The notes below the pieces were generated by a model. The model saw nothing but the letters and a program-made list of their open reading frames with translations, was not told where the DNA came from and ran no database searches. The position numbers and the translations under genes are program-made. Positions 54,387-63,868 of a DNA stretch of 64,000 nucleotides are shown one piece after another. Within the stretch, counting starts at the first letter, position 1; each line of letters begins with the position of its first letter. The stretch is from an uncultured Alphaproteobacteria bacterium (GTDB taxonomy: Bacteria > Pseudomonadota > Alphaproteobacteria > HIMB59), in assembly GCA_902591315.1 (NCBI GenBank), contig CACJAI010000001.1, positions 62,001 to 126,000 on the forward strand, written 5' to 3'.

Positions 54387-55736
54387 ATGACAACAGAAAA
54401 TATGGAAGACTTAGTATCTCTATGTAAGAGAAGAGGGTTTATTTTTCCATCAAATGACATCTACGGTGGCATGAAAGGTCTCTATGATTTTGGACCTATG
54501 GGTGTAGAGCTAAAATTAAATTTAAAATCAGCCTGGTGGAAATCAATAGTCTATGAAAGAGATGATGTTGAGGGATTGGACTCAACTATTTTAACCTCAC
54601 CTACTGTTTTAAAATATTCAGGTCACGAGGATACATTTTCTGATCCTTTAGTTGATTGCAAGAAATGTAAATCAAGATGGAGGGCTGATCAACTTGAAGA
54701 CGGAAAATGTCCAAATTGTAAATCAACTGATTTAACTGATCCTAGACCATTTAATTTAATGTTTAAAACAGCTATTGGTCCTGTAGATGACGGGAGTTCA
54801 TTTGCATATTTGAGACCAGAAACTGCTCAGCAAATATTCGTAAATTTCAAAAATGTTGTCGACTCAACCAGTAGGGTACCTCCTTTTGGAATAGCTCAAA
54901 TTGGAAAAGCATTTAGAAATGAAATCACTCCGAGAAACTTTATTTTCAGAGTTAGAGAATTTGAACAAATGGAACTTGAGTATTTTGTTAAACCTGGCTC
55001 TGATGAGAGTTGGCATAAATATTGGGTAGATAAACGTTTAAATTGGTGGGCTGATCAAGGTGTCAAATCAGAGAAATTAAAATTACTCGAGGTAGAAAAA
55101 AAAGATCTATCACATTACTCCAAAGCAACTTTTGATATTATGTATGACTTTCCACATGGCCTTGAGGAACTTGAGGGTATTGCAAATAGAACTGATTTTG
55201 ATTTAGGATCACATTCTAAAAATCAAAAAGATTTTAATATTAAAGCTAAAGTTCAAGAAAATAAAAATTCTACAACAAAATTAGCTATTCAAGATTTAGA
55301 AAATAATGAATGGTTTGTACCATACGTCATAGAGCCTTCAGCTGGTGTTGAAAGAGGTGTTTTGGCAGTTTTAAACGAAGCTTATACTTCAGAGGAAGAA
55401 AATAAGAGAACATTGTTAAAACTCAAACCTCATTTATCACCAATTAAAGCTGCGGTCATTCCTCTTAAGAGAAATAATTCTGACTTGGTCAATACAGCAA
55501 ATAGTGTCAAATCAGAGTTACAATCACTTGGTCTAGGCAGAGTTATGGTTGAAAATACAGGAAATATTGGAAAAAATTATCGTAGACATGATGAGATTGG
55601 GACACCTTTGTGTGTTACTATTGATTTTGAAACTTTAGAAAATCAAACAGTTACTGTACGAGATAGAGATACTATGAAACAAGAAAAAGTATCACTTTCT
55701 GAAATAGCAAATTATTACTCTCGATATTTTAAATAA
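54387..55736 (+). CDS. glyS: Glycyl-tRNA synthetase, homodimeric (alpha2) type
   Basis: The 449-residue class II synthetase charges tRNA-Gly. Motifs: [26 protein letters not shown] near the start, a CKKCKS...CPNCKS zinc-ribbon-like insertion near residues 91-112, FNLMFKT, motif 2 [25 protein letters not shown], motif 3 [10 protein letters not shown], and a C-terminal anticodon-binding domain (AAVIPLKR). This is the single-chain eukaryote/Gram-positive type, not the GlyQ-GlyS pair usual in proteobacteria. Confidence 0.94.
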   Translation: MTTENMEDLVSLCKRRGFIFPSNDIYGGMKGLYDFGPMGVELKLNLKSAWWKSIVYERDDVEGLDSTILTSPTVLKYSGHEDTFSDPLVDCKKCKSRWRADQLEDGKCPNCKSTDLTDPRPFNLMFKTAIGPVDDGSSFAYLRPETAQQIFVNFKNVVDSTSRVPPFGIAQIGKAFRNEITPRNFIFRVREFEQMELEYFVKPGSDESWHKYWVDKRLNWWADQGVKSEKLKLLEVEKKDLSHYSKATFDIMYDFPHGLEELEGIANRTDFDLGSHSKNQKDFNIKAKVQENKNSTTKLAIQDLENNEWFVPYVIEPSAGVERGVLAVLNEAYTSEEENKRTLLKLKPHLSPIKAAVIPLKRNNSDLVNTANSVKSELQSLGLGRVMVENTGNIGKNYRRHDEIGTPLCVTIDFETLENQTVTVRDRDTMKQEKVSLSEIANYYSRYFK

Positions 55737-55737
55737 T

Positions 55738-56316
55738 TTATTTATTAACTCTAGGCTCCCTGAGTATGTAATAATTATTTATTTGTAATAATATTTCTGA
55801 ATTAGTTGGAAGTTTTTGAGGTTTTTTCTCATACACTTTAATTGAAAGTTTTTTTTTATTTAGTTGTCGATGTTTAATCCTCGAAACTACCTCTTGACCT
55901 ACAAAGCATCCTTTCGAATAGTCTACTAATTCATCATTGACTTCAGATGGAAGTAAAGAGGATTGTTTAAGCAGGTTTGAGTCAATTATTCCAGTTGAAA
56001 GTTGATCTAAAATATAATTTTTATCAAATTCTCTTTTATCAACTTTTTCAATACTGAGTTTTACGTCAGATAACAATGCATATTTATTTAAGAATGTAGG
56101 CAAATCATTTTGATCATTCGAGCAAACTAATTCATATGACTCGTCTGATTTAGTAATTATTATTTCATATAGAATCTTTCCTTGTGGAGATAGTATATAG
56201 CTCTTTAACTCTTCCTTTAATTTAGTTAAGTCATTGGTAATTATATTTTGAAGGAAATCAAATCTTTCTTCCCCAAATACTCTAATTTTTATTGGATTAA
56301 GTGTTTCAATTTGCAT
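55738..56316 (-). CDS. ygfZ: YgfZ/GcvT-domain Fe-S maturation protein
   Basis: A folate-binding relative of GcvT that helps repair or assemble Fe-S enzymes. The diagnostic motif KGCFVGQEVVSRIKHR (usually KGCYxGQE) lies near residues 136-151, and LSPQGKILYEIIITK near residue 42. At 192 residues it is shorter than the usual 240-330, with part of the central domain missing. It is convergent with glyS (1-base gap) and diverges from a glycosyltransferase gene. Confidence 0.85.
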   Translation of the reverse strand: MQIETLNPIKIRVFGEERFDFLQNIITNDLTKLKEELKSYILSPQGKILYEIIITKSDESYELVCSNDQNDLPTFLNKYALLSDVKLSIEKVDKREFDKNYILDQLSTGIIDSNLLKQSSLLPSEVNDELVDYSKGCFVGQEVVSRIKHRQLNKKKLSIKVYEKKPQKLPTNSEILLQINNYYILREPRVNK

Positions 56317-56342
56317 GTAATATATTATCTATATGTATATAT

Positions 56343-57263
56343 ATGCATTTACTATTTATTTCTTCAAATAGAATAGGTGACTCCTTAATTAACCTTCAAG
56401 TTTTAAATAATTACATCAGAAAATATAAGAAAAATATTGAGGTAACATTAGTTTCTGGTCCTTTACCAATGCCTATTTATGATGATTATTCTATGATTTC
56501 TAGAAGGATTAATCTTACTAAACAAAAATATAATCTACATTGGTTAAAACTCTATAAAGAACTTTCACCACTTAAATTCGATGAAATAGTAGATTTTAGA
56601 TCCTCGATCATTGGTTATTTTTTGAGAGTAAAAAAAAGAAATATATTCAAAATGAAAAAGGGTAAAAATATTTATGAACAAATACATAACAGATTTGATA
56701 CTGATCTAAAAAAAGATTTTAAAATATTGATCGATAGAGTTCGTAATATTTTTCCAAATTCAAATTATGCGTGTCTAGCACCATTTACAAATTGGCCACC
56801 AAAAGAATGGCCTTCAGAACAATTTGTTAAAATAGCAAAATATCTAATTGAAAAAGGCATTGATAAAATATTTATTTTAGGATCAGAAAATGAAAGTTCA
56901 AAATTTCATCACTTTGACTCAGAACTAGGCGATAAAGTAATTAATAGATGTGGTAAGCAACATATTCTCAACGATTATGGTTTACTTCAAAAATCAAGGT
57001 TATTTATTGGAAATGACTCATCCATGATGCATATGGCTTCATTGAGTAAAACTCCAACAATTGGTCTTTTTGGTCCCACAAATGATAATATTTATTTTCC
57101 TAAAATTTTTGATCATTGTCATCTTGTTAGGTCATCAGAGTCATATGAAAGCCTTGTTAGTAAAACTCAAAACTATACTTTAAATAATTGTTTAATGAAT
57201 GATGTGTCTTATAATCAAGTAATTGATAAAATAGATTATATTTTAAATGCTCAAAATTTTTAA
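56343..57263 (+). CDS. Glycosyltransferase family 9 (heptosyltransferase-like)
   Basis: The 306-residue protein is of the ADP-heptose:LPS heptosyltransferase type. It has HLLFISSNRIGDSLINLQVL at the start, YACLAPFTNWPPKEWPSEQFVKIAKYL near residue 140, and the donor-site block RLFIGNDSSMMHMASLSKTPTIGLFGPT near residue 220. It likely adds a sugar to lipopolysaccharide core. I start at the ATG 56343; a longer reading frame exists upstream but overlaps ygfZ. It overlaps pyrC by 17 bases. Confidence 0.87.
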   Translation: MHLLFISSNRIGDSLINLQVLNNYIRKYKKNIEVTLVSGPLPMPIYDDYSMISRRINLTKQKYNLHWLKLYKELSPLKFDEIVDFRSSIIGYFLRVKKRNIFKMKKGKNIYEQIHNRFDTDLKKDFKILIDRVRNIFPNSNYACLAPFTNWPPKEWPSEQFVKIAKYLIEKGIDKIFILGSENESSKFHHFDSELGDKVINRCGKQHILNDYGLLQKSRLFIGNDSSMMHMASLSKTPTIGLFGPTNDNIYFPKIFDHCHLVRSSESYESLVSKTQNYTLNNCLMNDVSYNQVIDKIDYILNAQNF

Positions 57264-58260
57264 GCCTTGCGATTTTCATGTACATCTAAGAGAGGGCCAA
57301 CTTTTAAAATACGTATTAAAAGAAAATAATAAAAATTTTCAAAAAATTTTAGTTATGCCTAATTTAATAAAGCCAATTACTAATAAAAATATTTTATCAA
57401 AGTATAGATCCTTCGTTTTAAATAATAATAACAATACTGAAATTCTTTTTACAATCTATTTAAACCAAGACTGCTCTATTATTGATTTAAAAAATATGGT
57501 TAATGAAAAATTATTTTTTGCAGCTAAATTATATCCTCTTCATGCCACTACTAATTCTTCATCAGGAGTAAAAGACATCAAAAAAATGTCTAAATATTTC
57601 GAATTTTTAGAAAATAATAAAATACCATTATGCTTGCATGGTGAACACATTCATGAAAATGATGATCCTTATGAGCGTGAAAAAAGATTTCTTGATTTTG
57701 AGTTATCTTGGTTAGTAAAAAATTTTAAAGGTTTAAAGATAACTTTAGAACATATAACAACTAAAGATTCTGTAGATTTTGTAAAATCGCACAAAAACAT
57801 TGCAGCTACTATAACAACACATCATTTACTTGAAAATACAAACACTTTTCTTGGAAATTTTTTAAGACCAGAAATATTTTGTAAACCTGTAATTAAAAGT
57901 GTAAATCACCAAAAATCATTATTAAATGCTGCTCTTTCTGGCAATTCAAAATTTTTCTTTGGTTCTGACTCAGCTCCACATCTTAAAAATCGCAAATTTA
58001 ATGAGTTTTGTTGTGCTGGTGTATATTCCACAAAATATTCTGTCTCAAATATATTGGAGCTCTTTTACACCTCAAAAAAGTCAAATAATTTAAATAAATT
58101 TTTGACAATTAATGGATGTAAACATTATAACCTTAAGTTTGATGACACTCTAATTTCATATTCTAGAAAAAAAGATTTTACATTTAAAAAATACTCTAAA
58201 TTCAAAAACGACAGTTTAATTAACTATAATCACTTTAAAAATTACTGGTCTAAAAACTAG
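57247..58260 (+). CDS. pyrC: Dihydroorotase PyrC
   Basis: The zinc enzyme closes the pyrimidine ring from carbamoyl aspartate. The 337-residue class II type has CDFHVHLREGQLL with metal-binding HxHxR, AAKLYPLHATTN with the carboxylated Lys near residue 94, PLCLHGEHIHEN, ITLEHITT and FFGSDSAPH with the catalytic Asp. It overlaps the preceding glycosyltransferase by 17 bases and the convergent purK by 4. Confidence 0.94.
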   Translation: MLKIFKPCDFHVHLREGQLLKYVLKENNKNFQKILVMPNLIKPITNKNILSKYRSFVLNNNNNTEILFTIYLNQDCSIIDLKNMVNEKLFFAAKLYPLHATTNSSSGVKDIKKMSKYFEFLENNKIPLCLHGEHIHENDDPYEREKRFLDFELSWLVKNFKGLKITLEHITTKDSVDFVKSHKNIAATITTHHLLENTNTFLGNFLRPEIFCKPVIKSVNHQKSLLNAALSGNSKFFFGSDSAPHLKNRKFNEFCCAGVYSTKYSVSNILELFYTSKKSNNLNKFLTINGCKHYNLKFDDTLISYSRKKDFTFKKYSKFKNDSLINYNHFKNYWSKN

Positions 58261-59288
58261 ATTAGGACTTTTGTAAAATGGCCCATTTTTCTGCCAGTTT
58301 TTGACTCTTTTTTGTGATAATCATGAAAATATTCATTTTCTTTGAATGATTTCTCACGATAGTTATAAATATCGTCCCCTAGAATATTTATCATTTCAGA
58401 TTTAGATTTTAATGAAGGCTCTACCTTTTCAAGATCACATACAGATCTGATATGAGACTCAAATTGACTAACATTGTATGACTCAATAGTTAGATGTCCT
58501 GAGTTGTGAACTCTGGGAGCAATTTCATTTAATAATAATTTTTTTTCTTCATTTATAAAAAATTCTAAACAAAAAGTTCCAACATAGCTTATTTTTTCTG
58601 CAAAATTATAAGCATGGTTTGTCGCTTCTTTAATGATCGATTTCTCTGAGTTAGCTGGTGAAAATGATTTGAAAAGAATTTGATTTTTATGAATATTTTC
58701 AATTGGTTGATAGGTAAAAATAGTACCATCTTTATACCTGACAGCAATGATAGAGATTTCTTGTTGTAATTTAATTTTTTTTTCCAAAATATACTCATTA
58801 TTTGGTATGTCAGATATATCTTTATAACAATTAATTACTATTTGGCCTTTACCATCATATCCAAGTTTGCGAGTCTTCAATATTGCAGGAAAAAATTTAG
58901 GATCAACTGATTTTAAATCAGATGTATTGTTAATTTCCAAATAGGGAACAGTAGGGATATTAATCTTATTTACATAATTTTTTTCAGTTAATCGATCTTG
59001 AATAATTTGATTAATTTCAGAACTAGGTGAAATTTTAATCTTTTGTTCAATATATGATAAAGTTTTAAAAGGGATATTTTCAAACTCATAAGTCACAAAA
59101 TCACATTTTTTAATAAAATTATCTATCTCGTGAAAATCATCATACTTTTTTATTAAGAAGTGATTTGCATATTTAATTGCTGGGGAGTCATCAGTATCAG
59201 AGTATATAAAAGTTTGAATATTTAATTTACTAGCCACTTGGCATAACATCATACCTAATTGACCTCCACCTAAGATACCGATGATCAT
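58257..59288 (-). CDS. purK: N5-carboxyaminoimidazole ribonucleotide synthase PurK
   Basis: PurK is an ATP-grasp enzyme that carboxylates AIR with bicarbonate in purine synthesis. The 343-residue protein has GILGGGQLGMMLCQVASKL at the start, KTRKLGYDGKGQIVI in the ATP-grasp fold, FCLEFFINEEKKLLLNEIAPRVHNSGHLTIE, and a C-terminal DDIYNYR block. It follows purE with a 1-base overlap (59288), as expected for the PurE-PurK pair. Confidence 0.95.
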   Translation of the reverse strand: MIIGILGGGQLGMMLCQVASKLNIQTFIYSDTDDSPAIKYANHFLIKKYDDFHEIDNFIKKCDFVTYEFENIPFKTLSYIEQKIKISPSSEINQIIQDRLTEKNYVNKINIPTVPYLEINNTSDLKSVDPKFFPAILKTRKLGYDGKGQIVINCYKDISDIPNNEYILEKKIKLQQEISIIAVRYKDGTIFTYQPIENIHKNQILFKSFSPANSEKSIIKEATNHAYNFAEKISYVGTFCLEFFINEEKKLLLNEIAPRVHNSGHLTIESYNVSQFESHIRSVCDLEKVEPSLKSKSEMINILGDDIYNYREKSFKENEYFHDYHKKESKTGRKMGHFTKVLI

Positions 59289-59776
59289 TATCTAGGTGTC
59301 TTTTTAACTTTTTTTGTTTGAGCCAGTCTCCATTTTACTAAACTTCTTTCAATATTGGGGTCATAATTACTAATAATTGAAGCTGCATATAATGCAGCAT
59401 TTTTGGCTCCATTTTCACCAATAGCCACAGTTCCAACTGGAATGCCAAAAGGCATCTGAGCTATTGAAAGTAAACTATCTAAGCCTTTTAGTGTTTTTGA
59501 CTCAATTGGTACCCCGATTACTGGAATATGAGTTATAGCTGCAATCATGCCTGGTAAATGAGCAGACCCACCAGCTCCAGCAATAATAATCTTAATACCT
59601 CTGTCATAAGCTTGTTCAGCATACTCATAGAGTCTTTTGGGAGTTCTGTGAGCTGAAACTATTTTTTTTTCATGGACAATCTTTAATTCTTTTAGAATTT
59701 TACCCGTATGCCTAAGTGTGGACCAATCACTTTGGCTTCCCATTACTATTGAGATTTTAGGGATAGATATTTTCAT
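59288..59776 (-). CDS. purE: N5-carboxyaminoimidazole ribonucleotide mutase PurE
   Basis: PurE moves the carboxyl group made by PurK to form CAIR. The 162 residues have IVMGSQSDWSTLRHTGKIL, SAHRTPKRLYEYA and AGAGGSAHLPGMIAAITHIPVIGVPI, all family signatures of class I PurE. It overlaps the upstream SDR gene by 4 bases and purK by 1 base, forming a minus-strand operon that also includes the photolyase-family gene. Confidence 0.96.
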   Translation of the reverse strand: MKISIPKISIVMGSQSDWSTLRHTGKILKELKIVHEKKIVSAHRTPKRLYEYAEQAYDRGIKIIIAGAGGSAHLPGMIAAITHIPVIGVPIESKTLKGLDSLLSIAQMPFGIPVGTVAIGENGAKNAALYAASIISNYDPNIERSLVKWRLAQTKKVKKTPR

Positions 59777-60543
59777 TTTTTTGAAAACTTCTTTTCAGTG
59801 ATTTTGAAGTAAAGTTTATAAGGCAATACTTTACCAAATTTCATTATAGAATTAAAAGGAAAAGGGAAGGATATTTCAAAACCTTTTTTATATATTTTAC
59901 TATAAATAATCCTAGCTGCATCTTTGGGTGACATTAAATATGGCATTTTAAACGAATTTACTTTTGTAGCAGGAGTTTCTACAAATCCTGGACAGATAAG
60001 TTTTACATTGAGATTATCATGCATTTCAGATTTTATAGCCTCGGCTAGATTAATTAAAGCCGCTTTTGAGGGTCCGTATAAAATAGATTTTGGGAGACCT
60101 TTATATCCAGCTGTGGAGGACATTATTGCCAAGGTATAATTTGAATTTAGCTCGAAATTTTTTTTTATTAGCTCTATTGATAAATAAATACTTAAAACAT
60201 TGGTATCAAAAGTTGCCTTTGCATTTTCAAAGTTAAAATCATTTAGACTATCGGGGATATAAATACCTGCATTTAAAATAAATGTACTAATATTTGCATT
60301 TTTTTTAAATACCTCATCTATAATTAGCTTACTTGAGTCAAAATTTGATAAATCTATTTTTACAAACTCAAATTTTGGATTATCAATTGTTTCATTTGGT
60401 ATTTTGGTATCATCTCTTGCTAAGCCTATCACATTCCAGCCTTGTCTGAGATACTCTTCACATAGTGCGTAGCCAATCCCACTACTAGCACCTGTTATAA
60501 AAACTACTCTATCTTGTGTATTCTTTGATGAATTTTTTTGCAT
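59773..60543 (-). CDS. Short-chain dehydrogenase/reductase
   Basis: The 256-residue SDR has the NAD(P) motif VVFITGASSGIGYALCEEY near residues 13-31, LNAGIY near residue 90, and the catalytic set Ser (MSSTAG) and YGPSKAA near residue 156. The substrate is unknown. It overlaps the photolyase-family gene by 35 bases and purE by 4. In proteobacteria, SDR genes often accompany photolyases, but the link is loose. Confidence 0.87.
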   Translation of the reverse strand: MQKNSSKNTQDRVVFITGASSGIGYALCEEYLRQGWNVIGLARDDTKIPNETIDNPKFEFVKIDLSNFDSSKLIIDEVFKKNANISTFILNAGIYIPDSLNDFNFENAKATFDTNVLSIYLSIELIKKNFELNSNYTLAIMSSTAGYKGLPKSILYGPSKAALINLAEAIKSEMHDNLNVKLICPGFVETPATKVNSFKMPYLMSPKDAARIIYSKIYKKGFEISFPFPFNSIMKFGKVLPYKLYFKITEKKFSKK

Positions 60544-61996
60544 TAGATATATGAGTACTAATTTTAGACTTGTCCATTTTATTTACAGTATAGTACATCA
60601 TAGAGAGTCTCTGATTAGTTTTAAAATAATTTTTATTTTTATATATAAAATTCCAATATAAACCATCTAATGTTTGTGTCCAATCTCCCCGACTATAATT
60701 ACTCATCTTTAGTAAGTAATTTGAACCGCATAAATATGGTTTTGTTGCAAAAATACCTCCATCGCTAAACATCCCCATTCCATAGACATTTGGTGTCATA
60801 ACCCAATCAGATGAGTCAATGAATGTCTCCATAAACCATTTATAAACTTCAGATGGCTTTAATCCAGCTAAGTTCATTATATTACTAATTATCATCAATC
60901 TTGGGATATGGTGAACATATCCACTTTTTTTTAAATTTAATATCATGTCATTTAAAATAGGAATGTTTGTTGTACCCTCATACCAATGTTTTGTTAATTT
61001 TCTGTCATTTCCAAAAAAGTTACCTTTATTAAAATCTTTATAATAGTGAATATTTAAGTATCTCATAAATTCTCTCCAACCAAAGACTTGTCTAATAAAC
61101 CCTTCGTAATTATTGATGCCAACTTTAGTATATGAAAAAGAGCTCAATTTATTGAGCACTTGTTCTGGTGTTATTAAACCTATATTTAATGGTGCACTAA
61201 TTATGCTATGATTAATGTATGGATCACTGGTGCTCACAAAATCTTCGTAATGTCCAAAGTTTTCAAGTTTACTGCTAATAAAATTATCAAGAACTTTAGA
61301 TGAGTCTTTAAAATTCATTGGAAATATTATTTTCTTTTCTAAATTTCCAAAGTGTTTTGAAAAAAATTTATCAATTAATTTTTTTATTTCCTCAAAATAT
61401 TTTGACTCAAATGTATAAGATTTAGGACTTTGATAACCTTTAGGAACTCTTTTTCTATTATCCTCATCAAAACTCCACTTATCTCCAATAGGTTTATTGT
61501 CTTTTACAAATATTTGAAAACTTTTCCGAACATTGCTATAAAAATTAGCAAGTTGAGGTTTTTTTGTAGTAACCATATCTTTATAATCGGTTCTACTAAC
61601 AAGGAACATAGGAGATTTATGAAAAATTAGTTCAATTTTGCTATTTTTACAAAATTGCTCAAATTTAATTCTGAATTCTAAGTCTTCTATTTCGAAGATA
61701 TTAATTTTAGAAATGTTTTTTTTACTTAAGAAGCTTTTTAGACCAGCAAAATAGTCTTTGAAATTAGAAATATTTTTATCAAGAGAAATATAATTTACTT
61801 TAAAATTATTTTTTTTTAGATAGTCCCTGTATTCCCTCATTGATGCCAAAAAATAATAAATTTTTTGTTTGTGATGTTTAAAATAACTACAAAGGCCCAT
61901 ATCCTCTTGTATAAAAAAATCACATGAGTTTTTAAATTCTGTTAAGTACTTCTTATCAAATAGTTGATTTCCAAGAACTACAAAGCATTCCTTCAT
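60509..61996 (-). CDS. FeS-BCP-type photolyase/cryptochrome homologue lacking cluster cysteines
   Basis: The 495-residue protein matches the prokaryotic FeS-BCP (PhrB-like, (6-4) photolyase) family. It has LGNQLFDKKYL at the start, FLASMREYRDYL, the FAD-binding VFGWREFMRYLNIHYY and HHIPRLMIISNIMNLAGL, then NVYGMGMFSDGGIFATKPY. In the family a C-terminal Y-C-x-x-C and a later C-P-F bind a 4Fe-4S cluster. Here the segment reads MSNYSRGDWTQTLDGLYW, with both Cys of the first pair replaced and about ten residues containing the CPF removed. The FAD region looks intact. Confidence 0.88.
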   Translation of the reverse strand: MKECFVVLGNQLFDKKYLTEFKNSCDFFIQEDMGLCSYFKHHKQKIYYFLASMREYRDYLKKNNFKVNYISLDKNISNFKDYFAGLKSFLSKKNISKINIFEIEDLEFRIKFEQFCKNSKIELIFHKSPMFLVSRTDYKDMVTTKKPQLANFYSNVRKSFQIFVKDNKPIGDKWSFDEDNRKRVPKGYQSPKSYTFESKYFEEIKKLIDKFFSKHFGNLEKKIIFPMNFKDSSKVLDNFISSKLENFGHYEDFVSTSDPYINHSIISAPLNIGLITPEQVLNKLSSFSYTKVGINNYEGFIRQVFGWREFMRYLNIHYYKDFNKGNFFGNDRKLTKHWYEGTTNIPILNDMILNLKKSGYVHHIPRLMIISNIMNLAGLKPSEVYKWFMETFIDSSDWVMTPNVYGMGMFSDGGIFATKPYLCGSNYLLKMSNYSRGDWTQTLDGLYWNFIYKNKNYFKTNQRLSMMYYTVNKMDKSKISTHISNAKKFIKEYTR

Positions 61997-62006
61997 TTTG
62001 TTTTTA

Positions 62007-62708
62007 TTATTTTGTGATTAAAGTTGATCTTCCACCATCAAGTTGGAAGTTTTGTCCTGTAATCCATGATGATTTTTTAGATACCAAGAAAGAAGCCAAA
62101 TTACCTATGTCATCACCTGTTCCAAGTCTTGACATAGGGTGAAGTTTTCCAATTCCTTCAGCAACCTTTTCATTAGAAACCATAAAATTTGACATTTTGG
62201 AAAAAGATAGGCTAGGAGATATTGTATTAAATCTTATCTTCGGAGCATAGTCTGCGGCTAAAGAATTTGATAAACCAATTAATGCACTTTTTGCAGAGGA
62301 GATTGCTGTATGATTTTTAAAACCTCTAACAGCTGCTATTGATGAAAAAAATACTACTGAAGATGAATCCGACATCTTAGTTATGCAATGATTAAGGAAA
62401 TGAACGATATTATAAAAATTATCATCCATTATTTTTTTAAAATCATCAACAGAGGTGTTTGAGAAAGGTTTTAAGTTTATCGAGCCAATGGCAAAGATTA
62501 TGCCAGATATTTCGTAGTTAATTGATTTTATGAAACTTTCTGTATTCGTGTAAGCATTAATATCTAGAACATTTTTTTCAAAATTACCTTCAACATCACT
62601 ATCAAATTCGCTTCTTGATATTAGAACTAAATCATTATCATCTTTTAGGTTGTTAACACATGATTTGCCAACAGAACCATTTGCACCAATAACTAGAATT
62701 TTACCCAT
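62007..62708 (-). CDS. Short-chain dehydrogenase/reductase (enoyl-ACP-reductase-like fold)
   Basis: The 233-residue SDR has GANGSVGKSCVNNL near residue 7. The catalytic Ser lies in VVFFSSIAAVRGF, but the usual Tyr of YxxxK is replaced: the region reads TAISSAKSALIGL, with Ser before SAK. The C-terminal MSRLGTGDDIGNLASFLVSKKSSWITGQNFQLDGG is typical of classical SDRs. The missing Tyr suggests changed chemistry. It lies between the photolyase-family gene and ctaA on the same strand. Confidence 0.85.
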   Translation of the reverse strand: MGKILVIGANGSVGKSCVNNLKDDNDLVLISRSEFDSDVEGNFEKNVLDINAYTNTESFIKSINYEISGIIFAIGSINLKPFSNTSVDDFKKIMDDNFYNIVHFLNHCITKMSDSSSVVFFSSIAAVRGFKNHTAISSAKSALIGLSNSLAADYAPKIRFNTISPSLSFSKMSNFMVSNEKVAEGIGKLHPMSRLGTGDDIGNLASFLVSKKSSWITGQNFQLDGGRSTLITK

Positions 62709-62740
62709 GCAGTTTATACAAAATGTAACCCTAATTAGAT

Positions 62741-63760
62741 TTAATTCTTAAGTATTTGAAGGCTATAACAAGTAGCTGATACAAACAATAAAGTGCCTAT
62801 TATTTGATGGATAGAACCCAAAGAGACTTGAACATTACTCAAAACAACAAAAACACCAATAAATAACTGAATTAAAACTAGAAATAGCACAATCAGGAAA
62901 TGGATTTTTTGATATTTATTTTCAATTCCCTTAAAATGTTTAAAGCACATATAAAGAATTGTTAAAAATGATAAATAAGCTAAGGCTCTATGAAAAAAAT
63001 GTATGAAGACACTGTTATCAAAAAAACCAAAAAGTCGATCCTCAATAAAAATTAAATTTTCAGGAATGTAATTATCTCCCATTTTGGGCCAAGTATTAAA
63101 TGATTTTCCAGCATCTAAACCAGCCATAAAAGCACCGTAAATTACTGTAAAAAAAATTATTATATTAAAAAAAATAAAAAAAGTTTTATGTGAGCTAAAA
63201 TTATTTTTATAAATTCCAATATCAAGCCTTTTCAAGAAAAGATAAGCAATTAAAGAGAGAATTATTTGAGCTATAATTAAGTGAACGGCAAGTCTTAAAT
63301 GGCTAACGTATGGATTAACATCTAATCCACTTTTTACCATCCACCATCCGATAATACCTTGTGCCCCTCCAAGAAAAAGAAGGAATGAATATGAGTATAA
63401 CTCTTCATTAGAAAAGTATTTTTTCAAAGCAAAGTAAATAAAAGGGATGATAAAAATAATTCCTATTAGTCTTCCCAATACTCTATGTCCATATTCCCAC
63501 CAAAAGATGTATTTAAACTCTGATAGTGTCATGTTTATATTTTTTATTTGATATTCAGGATATTGCTTATAGTCTTCAAAAACTTTTAACCAATCTCCAT
63601 GGGATAAAGGGGGTATTGTTCCCATAAATAATCTCCAATCAACCATGGACAAACCAGACTCAGTTAATCTTGTCAAACCACCAACAATGATCATCAGCAA
63701 TATAATTGACATGAGACTTGCAAGCCAAAGACTTATCTGAAAATTCTCGGATTTATACAT
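62741..63760 (-). CDS. ctaA: Heme A synthase (COX15/CtaA)
   Basis: The 339-residue inner-membrane protein oxidises heme O to heme A for aa3-type cytochrome oxidase. It has eight predicted helices and the heme-ligand motifs: GGLTRLTESGLSMVDW near residue 27, EYGHRVLGRLIG near residue 89, SHLRLAVHLIIA near residue 153, FIHFFHRALAYL near residue 254 and IHQIIGTLLF near residue 318. It is the first gene of the minus-strand run ending with purK. Confidence 0.94.
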   Translation of the reverse strand: MYKSENFQISLWLASLMSIILLMIIVGGLTRLTESGLSMVDWRLFMGTIPPLSHGDWLKVFEDYKQYPEYQIKNINMTLSEFKYIFWWEYGHRVLGRLIGIIFIIPFIYFALKKYFSNEELYSYSFLLFLGGAQGIIGWWMVKSGLDVNPYVSHLRLAVHLIIAQIILSLIAYLFLKRLDIGIYKNNFSSHKTFFIFFNIIIFFTVIYGAFMAGLDAGKSFNTWPKMGDNYIPENLIFIEDRLFGFFDNSVFIHFFHRALAYLSFLTILYMCFKHFKGIENKYQKIHFLIVLFLVLIQLFIGVFVVLSNVQVSLGSIHQIIGTLLFVSATCYSLQILKN

Positions 63761-63868
63761 CTAATCTAAATTTATAATTTTTTAGAATATATTTAGTATA
63801 TTAATTTTAGTCGCATTAAGCCTGTCTAACTGATAGATCTTATAGTCTAAATATTTAAAAATTTCAAA

